Of a stretch of 64,000 nucleotides of DNA, positions 25,701-32,922 are shown one piece after another. Made by a program: the position numbers and the translations under genes. The stretch lies in assembly GCF_031458235.1 (NCBI RefSeq), contig NZ_JAVDYB010000001.1:3493001-3557000 (forward strand). The letters run 5' to 3'. Within the stretch, counting starts at the first letter, position 1; every line of letters starts with the position of its first letter. The notes beneath the pieces are model-generated. The model worked only from the letters and a program-made list of their open reading frames with translations, made no database searches and was not told the DNA's origin. This DNA is from Catenuloplanes atrovinosus. GTDB lineage: Bacteria > Actinomycetota > Actinomycetes > Mycobacteriales > Micromonosporaceae.

Positions 25701-27185
25701 GCCCATCTCGGTCAGCATCGTCTCGGCCAGTCCGTCGTCCAGCCGCAGCCCGGCGTCGGCGGCCGGGCCCTCGATCGCCTCGCGCAGTTCGGCCGCGGTC
25801 ATCGCGGGCAGCAGCACCTGGTGCGCGGCGAGGGCGCCGGCCAGTTCCGGCTGCTCCGCGGCCGCGGCGAAGAAGTCCGCCCGCAGCGCGGTCACCACCA
25901 GGTCTCCCCCGGCGGCGATCGCGGCCACGGCGGCGAGGAACGCGGCGCGCTCGGCGGGGTCGTCGCAGAGCGTGAAGACCTGCTCCACCTGGTCCACGAC
26001 CAGCACCATCCGGTCGGCGCCCCGGGCGGCCCGGGCCCGCGCGGCGAGTAGCACCGGGTCCGCCGGGCCGTCGGCCGCGTCCGGCTCGTCCGCGGCGGCG
26101 CGCAGCCGGGCCACGAGCAGGTCGAGCGGATGGTCACCGGGCGTGAGCACCAGGTCCGGCCAGCCGGCGGCGCCGGCGAGCGGCTCACCGCCGTCGCCCC
26201 GGCGCAGGGCCGGGAGCAGGCCCGCGAGCAGCAGCGACGTCTTCCCGGTGCCGGACGCGGCGACCAGCACCAGCGGCGTCCCGGCCGCCAGCGCCCGGCC
26301 GCAACGGTCCAGCAGCATCGCCACCGCCCGGTCCCGGCCGCGGAAGAGCGCCGCGTCCCCCGGGCCGAAGGAGCGCAGGCCGGGGTACGGACTCGGCCCG
26401 TCGCTCGGCGCCGGCTCGTCGTCCTCGGCCGCGGGCGCGGCCGGGTGGGCGGCGTTGAGCGCGATGGTCAGCGTGCCCGCGTCGTCGCGCACCTCGCGCC
26501 GGGGTGAGGGTGCGCCGTCCGCGCGCAGCCGCTCGGCGAGTCGCTCGAAGACCCGGTTGAGCGTGAGGCGGCGCGGGGAGCGCGGGTCGCCGTGCCGGAG
26601 CAGGTCCACGAACGCGCGGGAGAACGCGGTCAGCTCCGCGCCCTCCGGCGCCAGCGCGAGCCGCTCCGCGGAGGCGACCAGGTACGCCCCGTCCGCGACC
26701 GGCGGGCTGAACCCGGGCGCGGCGAGCCGGACCCCGGCGGGCAGCGTGGCCCGGCCGGAGTAGCAGCAGTCCAGCACGATCACGACCGGCACGCGCACCT
26801 GCCGTACCGCGTCCTGCACGGCCTGGAACGGAAGCGCGTCGGTGGCGGCGGTCACGGGCCGGAGCCGGTCGGTGCCGGCGGCGGCGAGGTAGAGCTCGTC
26901 GCGCGGCCCGAGCAGCCCGTGCCCGACGAAGTAGACGACCAGCGCGGTGCGGGCCGATGCGACCGCCTCGGCCACCGCGTCCGCCATGGCCGACCCGGTC
27001 GGTGGGTCGATCAGCAGCGTGACGCTCGCCGGCGGAATGCGCCCGGCCTCGGTGAGCGCCGCCGCCACCGCCTCGGCGCTGCGCGCGGCGGCCGGCACCG
27101 AGGTGAGCGTCGGCCCGGCATGCGTGGCGGTGCCGATGACCAGCACCCGGACGCCGTCGTTCGAGAGATCGGTCGACTCCACCAC
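22698..27185 (-). CDS. caspase - STAND NTPase - TM - WD40 protein
   Basis: A 1495-residue multidomain protein. Residues 10-245 are a caspase-fold peptidase with His89 (YFVGHG) and Cys141 (LDCCYSG). Residues about 265-640 are a STAND/nSTAND1 NTPase: SPYPGLRSFGPGDAALFRGRD start, Walker A AASGTGKTSL with Lys315, Walker B LVVDQVEQV with Asp398. A basic segment leads to one TM helix (about 708-731), then a large WD40-like beta-propeller (about 790-1450) with many SPDGRLLA and VWDL repeats, ending PYDSPC. The architecture suggests a sensor (propeller) that triggers NTP-dependent oligomerisation and protease activation, as proposed for bacterial inflammasome-like conflict systems. GTG 27185 or 27182; GGGGGAG precedes both. 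All catalytic residues look intact. Confidence 0.88.
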   Translation of the reverse strand: MVESTDLSNDGVRVLVIGTATHAGPTLTSVPAAARSAEAVAAALTEAGRIPPASVTLLIDPPTGSAMADAVAEAVASARTALVVYFVGHGLLGPRDELYLAAAGTDRLRPVTAATDALPFQAVQDAVRQVRVPVVIVLDCCYSGRATLPAGVRLAAPGFSPPVADGAYLVASAERLALAPEGAELTAFSRAFVDLLRHGDPRSPRRLTLNRVFERLAERLRADGAPSPRREVRDDAGTLTIALNAAHPAAPAAEDDEPAPSDGPSPYPGLRSFGPGDAALFRGRDRAVAMLLDRCGRALAAGTPLVLVAASGTGKTSLLLAGLLPALRRGDGGEPLAGAAGWPDLVLTPGDHPLDLLVARLRAAADEPDAADGPADPVLLAARARAARGADRMVLVVDQVEQVFTLCDDPAERAAFLAAVAAIAAGGDLVVTALRADFFAAAAEQPELAGALAAHQVLLPAMTAAELREAIEGPAADAGLRLDDGLAETMLTEMGVQGAAPPGAGASARLPLLSHALWATWLGRRGDRLTLAGYRARGGITVAIKNSADEAYDGLAAAERDALRRMLPRLVVIADDGPDTTRPAARDELFQGLPDRAAAERALEVFTAARLVTTDRDTVRLSHEALLTAWPRLHEWLAADRDWLRVRQRLGTDARAWRDSGRDAALLYRGSRLAAVREEGADRAIAGLEAEFVALSHRQQRRGARLRTALIAVLSALLVLAVVAATAAVVFQRRAVERQHSAVARLLAEDAARLAERQPGLAAQLALTAYRLDPEVGSGPVLARQTNPGQLHAGGPVYDLDASTDRRVTAYTTGTGIVLWDPFARARLAELTGLSAAPVAVSGDGRLLAAGTGRPGPAPTLRLDTAPRPEVRVWDLADPRRPRQVAALPAGPTVSSVALSGDGRLLVAAGKDGRVRRWDLAEPAKPEELAPLGPDAGPVDSVAVSPDGRLIAAASAGGPVRLWNPAGPGGVTAPAEITAPPGPEEGFALVVMRRVAFDATGAHLITVAGDEVEQFPRIWRLADPARPEAITERYARTTLNACAKIMSLTPSQNLRFVLAGCDSARLATWRHDPEQAGDDRLRPVGRDDDELSLERAIGAVLILPPAATGGRTVVATAGDLGVVHWDLTDAWQPGAATTLPGPGTLWGTARFSPTLPRLLADASYYGTRLWRLDELARPELVGEVGPLGRGPAPDDYLHTAFRPDGALVAVPRARSDPPRIDLVRTADPAGAPAGTLSLTAGVSGVEFSPDGRLLAVMDRDIEERPPDWPEPPAPRLRIYDVSAPEAPREVLARPVPAARLSFSPDGRRLAVFGDTRVEVWDVTHPDRPAVVSGRDLTPGAPLAAGAFTPDGRTLVVGDASVFIQLVPVDGSGVLGTPTTILTRSKEGTAGLAVSPDGRLLALLGDPLASEVDLWSIADPASPRRIATLDVGTSPHHLSFSHDSRLLAVRTPEAVDVWSLDPEQAAGNLCAAMGEPITAAQWAQHVPDLPYDSPCD

Positions 27186-27252
27186 TCGCTCCCCCGCCGT
27201 GGGCCCCGAGCATACCGACCCCAGTCGATCTTCGGGTCAGGTGGATCGGCGC

Positions 27253-28032
27253 TCAGCCCAGCGGTACGACGTAGGAGTCCACGCGGGCGATCAGCTCGTC
27301 GCGGAAGGTGAAGACGTCGTTGAAGGCGAACCGGAACGGGCCGTGCGCGACACTCACGCCGCGCCCCTCGCCCAGCGTGACCACGACCGGCCCGTCCTGG
27401 TAGACGCGCTGCACGTCGAGCGCGGGGCTGCCGCTGAACCCCGGGTTCTCGATCTCGCCGTCGAACTCGGCCTTGCCGCGCGTGGTCCGGTGGCCGTGGA
27501 TGACCCACTCCACGTCGTCGGTCAGCGTGGCGAGGATGCGCGGGTGGTCGCTCGCGCGGAAGCCGGCGAAGTAGTCCTCCACCACGTCGCGCCGGGTCCG
27601 CTGCGCCGACAGGTGCGCGGCGAGCGCGTCCAGGATCGAGGTCAGCCCGGTGGCGGCCCGCTCCGTGCGCAGCTCCGGCGGCAGGTGCCGCTGGTGGACG
27701 GTGAGCTCGGCGCCGTCGCCGGCCGCGCGGATCGTGACGGTGGTGCGCAGCCCGGTCAGCGGCTCGTCGAAGACCAGCTCGCGCGGCGCGTCCACGCTGA
27801 CGTAGACGAACCGCAGCCGACGCACGGCACCGCCGGGCGCGCGGGTGTCCAGCGCGAACTCGCCGCCGGGGCGCAGGTCCACGGTGACGGAGCCGGCCGG
27901 CACGGTGGCGTGCGAGCCGCCCCAGAACGCGGCGATGCTGGCCGGGGAGGTGAACGCGGCCCAGACCCGGTCCGGCGTGGCCGGCAGGTGGCGGTGGGCG
28001 ATCAGCTCGTCGCCGCGCAGCCGCGCGGTCAC
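27253..28032 (-). CDS. SRPBCC (AHSA1-like) domain fused to NTF2/SnoaL-like domain
   Basis: A 259-residue fusion. Residues 1-140 are an AHSA1-type SRPBCC fold (LPATPDRVWAAFTSPASIAAFWGG, VDLRPGGEFAL, LTVHQRHLPPEL). Residues about 145-259 are an NTF2/SnoaL-like cone fold (YFAGFRASDHPRILATLTDDVEWVIHG, RTTRGKAEFDGEI, FRDELIARVDSYVVPLG). Both fold families bind small hydrophobic ligands. GTG 28032 overlaps the ArsR stop as GTGA, so the pair is co-translated; ArsR-SRPBCC pairs are common in actinomycetes. Function unknown; the fusion with an NTF2 domain is the unusual part. Confidence 0.78.
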   Translation of the reverse strand: MTARLRGDELIAHRHLPATPDRVWAAFTSPASIAAFWGGSHATVPAGSVTVDLRPGGEFALDTRAPGGAVRRLRFVYVSVDAPRELVFDEPLTGLRTTVTIRAAGDGAELTVHQRHLPPELRTERAATGLTSILDALAAHLSAQRTRRDVVEDYFAGFRASDHPRILATLTDDVEWVIHGHRTTRGKAEFDGEIENPGFSGSPALDVQRVYQDGPVVVTLGEGRGVSVAHGPFRFAFNDVFTFRDELIARVDSYVVPLG

Positions 28033-28370
28033 CGGGCCGCCCCGTCCTGGCCGAGGTGCCGCTCGAGGGCGTCGAGGCGGTCGTTCCAGGCGCGGCGCTG
28101 CTCGTCGATCCAGGTGCTCAGCGGCGAGAGCCGGTCGGCGCGCAGCCGGCACGGGCGGCTGGTGCCCTCGCGGCGCTGCTCGACCAGCCCGCAGCGGCGC
28201 AGCACGCCGAGGTGGTGCGAGATCGCCTGCTGGGTGAGGTCGAACGGCACGGCGAGTTCCTTGACCGTGGCGTCGCCCTGCGCGAGGCGGGCGACCAGGG
28301 CGCGGCGGACGGGGTCGGCGAGCGCGGCGAAGGCGGCGTCGAGGTCGGGGGCCGCCAGGGTGGAGGACAT
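28029..28370 (-). CDS. ArsR-family regulator
   Basis: A 113-residue winged-helix regulator (AFAALADPVRRALVARLAQGDATVKELA, LTQQAISHHLGVLRRCGLVEQRREG). It lacks the cysteine metal sites of ArsR/SmtB sensors and belongs to the group that pairs with SRPBCC proteins. It leads a two-gene operon with the SRPBCC-NTF2 gene. CAAA-N6-TTTG at 28387-28400, just upstream, may be its operator. Divergent from the alcohol dehydrogenase gene. Confidence 0.87.
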   Translation of the reverse strand: MSSTLAAPDLDAAFAALADPVRRALVARLAQGDATVKELAVPFDLTQQAISHHLGVLRRCGLVEQRREGTSRPCRLRADRLSPLSTWIDEQRRAWNDRLDALERHLGQDGAAR

Positions 28371-28426
28371 GCCCAGACCCTATTAACAAACAGTCATTTG
28401 CACAAGCGGTTCGTTGTAGAGGTGGG

Positions 28427-28457
28427 TTGCGTTGGAGTGCACTCCAACGCCTAGCGT
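28427..28457 (+). promoter_or_regulatory. MerR-type promoter with 19-bp spacer and 22-bp palindrome
   Basis: A perfect 22-bp palindrome (28429-28450; half-site GCGTTGGAGTG) is set within a promoter with -35 TTGCGT (28427-28432) and -10 TAGCGT (28452-28457). The spacer is 19 bp, the hallmark of MerR-activated promoters. The -10 ends 6 nt before the ATG of the dehydrogenase, so the transcript should be leaderless. The likely regulator is the MerR gene at 29537. Confidence 0.8.
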
Positions 28458-28463
28458 CGCGCC

Positions 28464-29540
28464 ATGCGAACGACAGGCATGGCCCTGACGGCTCCCGGCG
28501 GTACCTGGGAGCCCTACGATTTCGAGCGCCGGGCACTGCGCCCCGACGACGTCGCGGTCCGCGTCACCTGGTGCGGGGTGTGCCACAGCGACCTGCACGC
28601 GGCCGAGGCGATGACCGCCGGATCGCCGCCGCTGGTGCCGGGACACGAGTTCGTCGGCGAGGTCACGGCCGTGGGCGGCGAGGTGACGGAGTTCCGGGTG
28701 GGCGATCCGGTCGCGGTGGGCAACATCGTCGACTCGTGCGGCACGTGCACCGCCTGCCGCGCCGGCCAGGAGCAGTTCTGCGTGGAGTACCCGACCACCA
28801 CGTACGGCGGCCGGGACCGCGTCGACGGCAGCGCCACGCTCGGCGCGTACTCCCGCGACTACGTGGTGCGCGAGGCCTTCGTGTACCCGCTGCCGTCCGG
28901 CCTGGACCCGGCCGGCGTGGCGCCGCTGATGTGCGCGGGCGCGACCGTTTACGAGCCGCTGCGCCGCTGGAACGCCGGCCCCGGCCAGCTGGTCGGCGTG
29001 GTCGGGCTGGGCGGCCTCGGTCACCTGGCGGTCAAGTTCGCGGTGGCGCTGGGCGCCCGGGTGGCGGTGTTCACCACGTCGCCGGGGAAGGAGGCGGCGG
29101 CGCGCGAGCTCGGCGCGGACGAGGTGATCGTCTCCGGCGACCCGGACGCGATGGCGGCGCAGTCCGGCCGGTTCGATCTGATCATCGACACCGCGTCGGC
29201 CAAGCACGACCCGTCGCCGTACCTGCGGGCGCTCCGGATGGACGGCACGCTCTGCATGCTCGGCATCCCCGACCGCTACGAGCCGGAGGCGATGGCGCTG
29301 CTCTACGGCTTCAAGCGGCTGACCGGCTCCGGCAGCTCCGGCCGGCCACGCACCCGGGAGATGCTGGAGTTCGCGGCCCGCCACGGCATCACCGCGGACG
29401 TGGAGCGGATTCCCGCGCGGCGCGTCGGGCACGCGCTCGACCGCCTGTCCCGCAACGACGTGCGCTGGCGGTTCGTGCTGGATCTCGCCGACCTGGACGC
29501 GGACGCCCCGGCGGACTCCGGCGTACGCTCGGCCGGGTGA
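28464..29540 (+). CDS. zinc-dependent NAD(P) alcohol dehydrogenase (MDR, cinnamyl-alcohol type)
   Basis: A 358-residue medium-chain dehydrogenase that interconverts alcohols and aldehydes. Catalytic zinc ligands are in CGVCHSDLHA and GHEF; the structural zinc lobe is CGTCTACRAGQEQFC. The coenzyme loop is VGLGGLGHLAVKFA. ATG 28464 is the transcript start predicted from the MerR-type promoter (leaderless). It is followed, with a GTGA overlap, by a MerR regulator, giving an autoregulated aldehyde or electrophile-response operon. Related AdhR systems respond to reactive aldehydes; the actual substrate is not visible from sequence. Confidence 0.9.
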   Translation: MRTTGMALTAPGGTWEPYDFERRALRPDDVAVRVTWCGVCHSDLHAAEAMTAGSPPLVPGHEFVGEVTAVGGEVTEFRVGDPVAVGNIVDSCGTCTACRAGQEQFCVEYPTTTYGGRDRVDGSATLGAYSRDYVVREAFVYPLPSGLDPAGVAPLMCAGATVYEPLRRWNAGPGQLVGVVGLGGLGHLAVKFAVALGARVAVFTTSPGKEAAARELGADEVIVSGDPDAMAAQSGRFDLIIDTASAKHDPSPYLRALRMDGTLCMLGIPDRYEPEAMALLYGFKRLTGSGSSGRPRTREMLEFAARHGITADVERIPARRVGHALDRLSRNDVRWRFVLDLADLDADAPADSGVRSAG

Positions 29541-29941
29541 CGATCCCCACCACGACCGCGCTCGGCATCCGCGAGGTGGCCGAGCTGACCGGCATGACCC
29601 CGGACACCCTCCGCTGGTACGAACGTGAGGGCCTGATCCCGCTCGTCAAGCGAACCTCGGACGGCCGCCGCCGGTACGGTCCGGCGGCCGTCCGGTTCGT
29701 CCGGCTGGTCCAGGCGCTGCGCCGCACCGGCATGCCGGTCGCGGAGGTCCGCCACTTCGTCAGGCTCGGCCCGGGCGACCCCGCCTCCGCCGAGCGCCGG
29801 CTGCGCATCCTCGAGGAGCAGGAGCAGCGGCTGCACGCCCGGCGGGCCGAACTGGACGAGGACCTCCGCGTGGTCCGCGACAAGATGGCCGGCTACCGAG
29901 ACCTGATCGCCCGGGGCCTCGACTGCGAGGACGAGGACTGA
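29537..29941 (+). CDS. MerR-family regulator
   Basis: A 134-residue regulator with the MerR winged HTH (LGIREVAELTGMTPDTLRWYEREGLI, VKRTSDGRRRYG) and a C-terminal coiled coil (EEQEQRLHARRAELDEDL). It has no cysteine in the dimer helix apart from a single Cys in the tail (LDCEDED), so it does not look like a classical metal sensor. It overlaps the dehydrogenase stop (GTGA) and probably acts on the 22-bp palindrome upstream of that gene. Confidence 0.88.
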   Translation: MTIPTTTALGIREVAELTGMTPDTLRWYEREGLIPLVKRTSDGRRRYGPAAVRFVRLVQALRRTGMPVAEVRHFVRLGPGDPASAERRLRILEEQEQRLHARRAELDEDLRVVRDKMAGYRDLIARGLDCEDED

Positions 29942-30000
29942 CCCTCGCCGGCCCGTGACGGCACCGGCAGGGAGCCCGCTGCCCGCGGGAACACGGCCTT

Positions 30001-30303
30001 CTATTTGACCCTGCGATGAGTCCTGGCGACGAGCTTGTCGTACTCCCGGTGCGTGTCCAGCCAGGCGGTCAGCAGCGGGCAGATGGGCACGACCGTGCGG
30101 CCGCGGGCGCGGGCGTCGTCCATCACCGCGCGGGCGAGCGCGGCGTCGACGCCGGTGTTCTCGAAGCCGGGCTCGACGTCGGTGTGCGTGCACGCGATGA
30201 TCGGGCCGGTCACCTGGTAGGTGAGCACGCCGGCGAGCGCGCCCGCCTCGTCCCGCGCCTCGAAGCGCTCCTTCTCGGCCAGGTCGGTCACCGTGTACGT
30301 CAC
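30001..30303 (-). CDS. small GNAT-like N-acetyltransferase
   Basis: About 100 residues, matching the short GNAT subgroup (Acetyltransf_CG type): DEAGALAGVLTYQV, THTDVEPGFENTGVDAALARAVMDDARARG and VVPICPLLTAWLDTHREY. The P-loop equivalent (FENTGVDAAL) is less canonical than R/Q-x-x-G-x-A, so CoA use is probable but unproven. I chose GTG 30303 with GGATGG 6 nt upstream; a TTG at 30315 is possible. Single gene between a MerR and an XRE gene. Confidence 0.75.
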   Translation of the reverse strand: MTYTVTDLAEKERFEARDEAGALAGVLTYQVTGPIIACTHTDVEPGFENTGVDAALARAVMDDARARGRTVVPICPLLTAWLDTHREYDKLVARTHRRVK

Positions 30304-30344
30304 CCGACCATCCAATCACGCCGTCACCCGCCGCCCCGGTCAGC

Positions 30345-30377
30345 CCGGCCAGGGCCCCGGTCCGGGGCCCTGGCCGG
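30345..30377 (-). terminator. hairpin terminator after XRE-cupin gene
   Basis: A 16-bp inverted repeat, CCGGCCAGGGCCCCGG (30345-30360) and CCGGGGCCCTGGCCGG (30362-30377), 62 nt past the stop of the minus-strand gene at 30440. Confidence 0.8.
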
Positions 30378-30439
30378 TGAAGGACGCCGCGGGCGGTCGC
30401 GCCGCGCGCCGGGGTCGATCAGCGCAGGGGCAGCGCCGA

Positions 30440-31021
30440 TCAGGCGGTGACCGCGCGGACGTGGGCGCGTTCGCCCTGCCGTCCCACGAGGCTCAGGAAC
30501 TCGACCGGGCCGGCGGGGGTGGCGCCGAACCAGTGCGGGGTGCGGGTGTCGAACTCGGCGGCCTCGCCGGCGGCCAGGAGCAGGTCGTGCCGGTCCAGCA
30601 CCAGGCGGAGGGTGCCGTTGAGCACGTACACCCAGTCGTGGCCCTCGTGCGTACGCAGCGCCGGTTCCTGGCTCTCGGCCGCGGCGGGCAGGACGAACTT
30701 GTACGCCTGGATGCCGCCGGGGCGGCGGGTGAGCGGCAGGATGACCGCGCCGTCGTCGCAGGCCAGCGGGCGCAGGTTGATGCGCGGGTCGCCGGTCGGC
30801 GGCGCGTCGACCAGTTCGTCGAGCGTGACGCCGTGCGCGCGGGCCAGCGGCAGGAGCTGCTCCAGCGTGGGCCGGCGCAGGCCCGCCTCCAAGCGCGACA
30901 GCGTGCTGACGGAGATGCCGGTCCGCCGGGCGAGCGCGGTGAGCGTGACGTCGCGCCGCGCCCGCAGCCGCTTGAGGCGGGGGCCGACCGCGTCCAGTGC
31001 CTTCTCGAAGTCCTCGTCCAC
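30440..31021 (-). CDS. XRE-family regulator with C-terminal cupin
   Basis: A 193-residue regulator. The N-terminal HTH (about 12-65: RLKRLRARRDVTLTALARRTGI, SVSTLSRLEAGLRRPTLEQLLPLARA) is followed by a cupin barrel (about 105-190: THEGHDWVYVLNGTLRLVL, LAAGEAAEFDTRTPHWFG). Such proteins sense small metabolites through the cupin. It is divergent from an EmrB/QacA-type MFS gene and shares an operator (31029-31046), so it most likely represses efflux. GTG 31021 begins at the fold start. Confidence 0.88.
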   Translation of the reverse strand: MDEDFEKALDAVGPRLKRLRARRDVTLTALARRTGISVSTLSRLEAGLRRPTLEQLLPLARAHGVTLDELVDAPPTGDPRINLRPLACDDGAVILPLTRRPGGIQAYKFVLPAAAESQEPALRTHEGHDWVYVLNGTLRLVLDRHDLLLAAGEAAEFDTRTPHWFGATPAGPVEFLSLVGRQGERAHVRAVTA

Positions 31022-31028
31022 CCGACGA

Positions 31029-31046
31029 CTTTGCCATTTGGCAAAG
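31029..31046. promoter_or_regulatory. operator between XRE-cupin and MFS genes
   Basis: The 18-bp inverted repeat CTTTGCCATTTGGCAAAG (8-bp arms, TT centre) is followed by a third half-site TTTGCCA at 31050-31056. It lies 8 nt upstream of the regulator start and about 60 nt upstream of the MFS start, fitting autoregulation and transporter control. Confidence 0.75.
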
Positions 31047-31109
31047 ATGTTTGCCAGTCCGGCGAGGCGGCGCGCAGCATCGGCGGTGCTCCGACCGAGA
31101 GAGGGAACC

Positions 31110-32657
31110 ATGAACAACACGTCCGTCGTCCTGATCGACGATCCGCGGCGGCGCCGCGCGGTCCTGCTGGCGGTGTGCGTCGCGCTGATGGCGGTGATCG
31201 CCTCCGTCACCGGCCTGAACGTGGCGCAGCCGCAGATCGCGCTGGCGTTCGGCGCGTCGCAGAGCGCCGTGCTGTGGATGATCAACGCGTACACCATCAC
31301 GCTGGCGGCGCTGCTGCTGCCGCTCGGCGCGGTCGGCGACCGCTGGGGCCGCCGGCCGGTGCTGCTCATCGGGCTGGTCCTGTTCGGCGTGGCCAACGCG
31401 ATGGCCGCGCTGGCCACGTCCACCGAGGTCATGGTCGCGGCCCGGCTGCTCAGCGGCGTGGGCGCCGCGATGATCATGCCGGTCACGCTGGCCGTGATCA
31501 CCTCGACGTTCCCGGACGCCGAACGGTCCCGCGCGATCGGGGTGTGGACCGCGGTCGCCGGCGGTGGCGGCGTCCTCGGCATGTACCTGTCCGCGCTGCT
31601 CGTCGACGTGGCGACCTGGCGGTGGCTGTTCGCGCTGCCGATCGCGCTGGTCGTGGTCGCGGTCGCCATGACGCTGCGCGCGGTGCCGGACTCCCGCGAG
31701 ACCAGCGCGCACCGGTTCGACCTGGTGGGTTCGCTGACCTCCGTGGTGGCGGTGGTCGGCCTGATCGTGGTGCTGCACGAGGGCCCGGAGCGTGGGTGGA
31801 CCGCCCCGGAGACGCTGATCAGCCTGGCGCTCGGCCTGGCCGGTCTCGCGGCGTTCGCCGGATGGGAGCGACGGCACCCGGCGCCGCTGCTGGACGTCCG
31901 GCTGTTCCGCGAGCGGGGCCTGTCCAGCGGGTCGATGACGCTGCTGGCGGTCTTCGGCGTGCAGGCCGGGATCTTCGTGGTGCTCTACCCGTACTTCCAG
32001 GTGCTGCTCGGCTGGTCCGGCCTGCTGTCCACGCTGGCGCTGATGCCGTCCGCGCTGTCCATGATGGCCGCCTCGGGTCTCGCGCCGGTCGTGGCCGCGC
32101 GGCTCGGCGCCCGGGTCACCATGCTGGCCGGCGTCGTCGTGGGCGGCGCCGGGCTCGCCTCGATGGCGCTCGCCGTCTCCGCCGACCGCGGCTACCCGTC
32201 GATCCTGTTCGGCATGATCGCGATGGGGGTCGGCATGGGCCTGGCGATGACGCCGTCCACCGAGGCCATCACCACCGCGCTGCCGCGCGACCGGCAGGGC
32301 GTCGCCTCCGCGCTCAACGACGTCACCCGCGAACTCGGCACCGCGCTCGGCGTCGCGCTGCTGGGCACCGTGCTGTCCGCCGGCTACCGCGACGCGATCG
32401 ACGCCCGGCTGACCGGCCTGCCGCCGGAGACCGCGGAGACGGCGCGGCTGGGCGTCGCCAACGCCGTCGCCACCGGCGCGGGCCCCGCGCTGGTCCGCGC
32501 GGCCGAGGAGGCGTTCATCGCCGGGTGGCGGCAGGCGATGTGGGTGGGCGTCGCGGTGATGGCGGCCCTGTTCGTGTTCGTCCTGCTCCGCGGCCCGCGC
32601 GCCGCCACCCGCACCACCGGCGCCGAGGTGGAACGGCCGGCGGACGTCCCCGCTTGA
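31110..32657 (+). CDS. MFS drug transporter, DHA2 (EmrB/QacA, 14 TM) type
   Basis: A 515-residue proton-coupled efflux pump with 14 TM segments. Motif A is LGAVGDRWGRRPVLL after TM2, motif C-like glycines are in TM5 (GGGGVLGMYLSALL), and the N-terminus shows SVTGLNVAQPQIALAFGASQSAVLWMINAYT. ATG 31110 has GAGGGA 3 nt upstream. It is divergent from, and presumably controlled by, the XRE-cupin regulator. Likely confers resistance to a hydrophobic drug or exports a metabolite; substrate unknown. Confidence 0.92.
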   Translation: MNNTSVVLIDDPRRRRAVLLAVCVALMAVIASVTGLNVAQPQIALAFGASQSAVLWMINAYTITLAALLLPLGAVGDRWGRRPVLLIGLVLFGVANAMAALATSTEVMVAARLLSGVGAAMIMPVTLAVITSTFPDAERSRAIGVWTAVAGGGGVLGMYLSALLVDVATWRWLFALPIALVVVAVAMTLRAVPDSRETSAHRFDLVGSLTSVVAVVGLIVVLHEGPERGWTAPETLISLALGLAGLAAFAGWERRHPAPLLDVRLFRERGLSSGSMTLLAVFGVQAGIFVVLYPYFQVLLGWSGLLSTLALMPSALSMMAASGLAPVVAARLGARVTMLAGVVVGGAGLASMALAVSADRGYPSILFGMIAMGVGMGLAMTPSTEAITTALPRDRQGVASALNDVTRELGTALGVALLGTVLSAGYRDAIDARLTGLPPETAETARLGVANAVATGAGPALVRAAEEAFIAGWRQAMWVGVAVMAALFVFVLLRGPRAATRTTGAEVERPADVPA

Positions 32658-32854
32658 CGTTGTCGGTGGCGGACCGGGAGCTGGTGTTCGAGGCGTTCAC
32701 CGAGGTGCGGCACCTGTCGCGGTGGTGGGGCCCGCTCGTTCGAGTGCGGCACCGGCGTCCGCCTGTCCGGCCGGGTGGACGCATCCCGGATCACGCTGAC
32801 GCAGCCCGGCGGGTCACGCGCCTGACCTGTACCGCGCAGGCGCCGGCCGGGTAG
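32654..32854 (+). pseudogene. remnant of an AHSA1/SRPBCC gene
   Basis: Immediately after the MFS stop (TTGA overlap), the reading frame encodes RELVFEAFTEVRHLSRWWGP, the characteristic start of AHSA1-type SRPBCC proteins. A frameshift follows, and the adjacent frame continues with SFECGTGVRLSG before stops appear. About 100 residues of the normal domain are missing. It is most likely a decayed gene once in operon with the transporter. Confidence 0.55.
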
Positions 32855-32863
32855 ACGGACAGG

Positions 32864-32902
32864 ACCAGGGCGTGCGGGTTCGAGAACCGCGCACGCCCTG
32901 GT
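32864..32902. terminator. bidirectional hairpin terminator
   Basis: A 12-bp stem ACCAGGGCGTGC (32864-32875) / GCACGCCCTGGT (32891-32902) is extended inside by GGTTC/GAACC. It sits between the plus-strand transporter region and the minus-strand hydrolase. Confidence 0.8.
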
Positions 32903-32922
32903 GGTCGGGGGAACGGTGTTGG

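Noticed and set aside
22863-26051. A very long open frame (1062 codons) on the plus strand opposite the caspase-STAND gene
   Set aside because: Low-complexity Arg/Gly/Pro-rich translation with no recognisable domain, lying exactly antisense to a well-supported gene; an artefact of high GC content.
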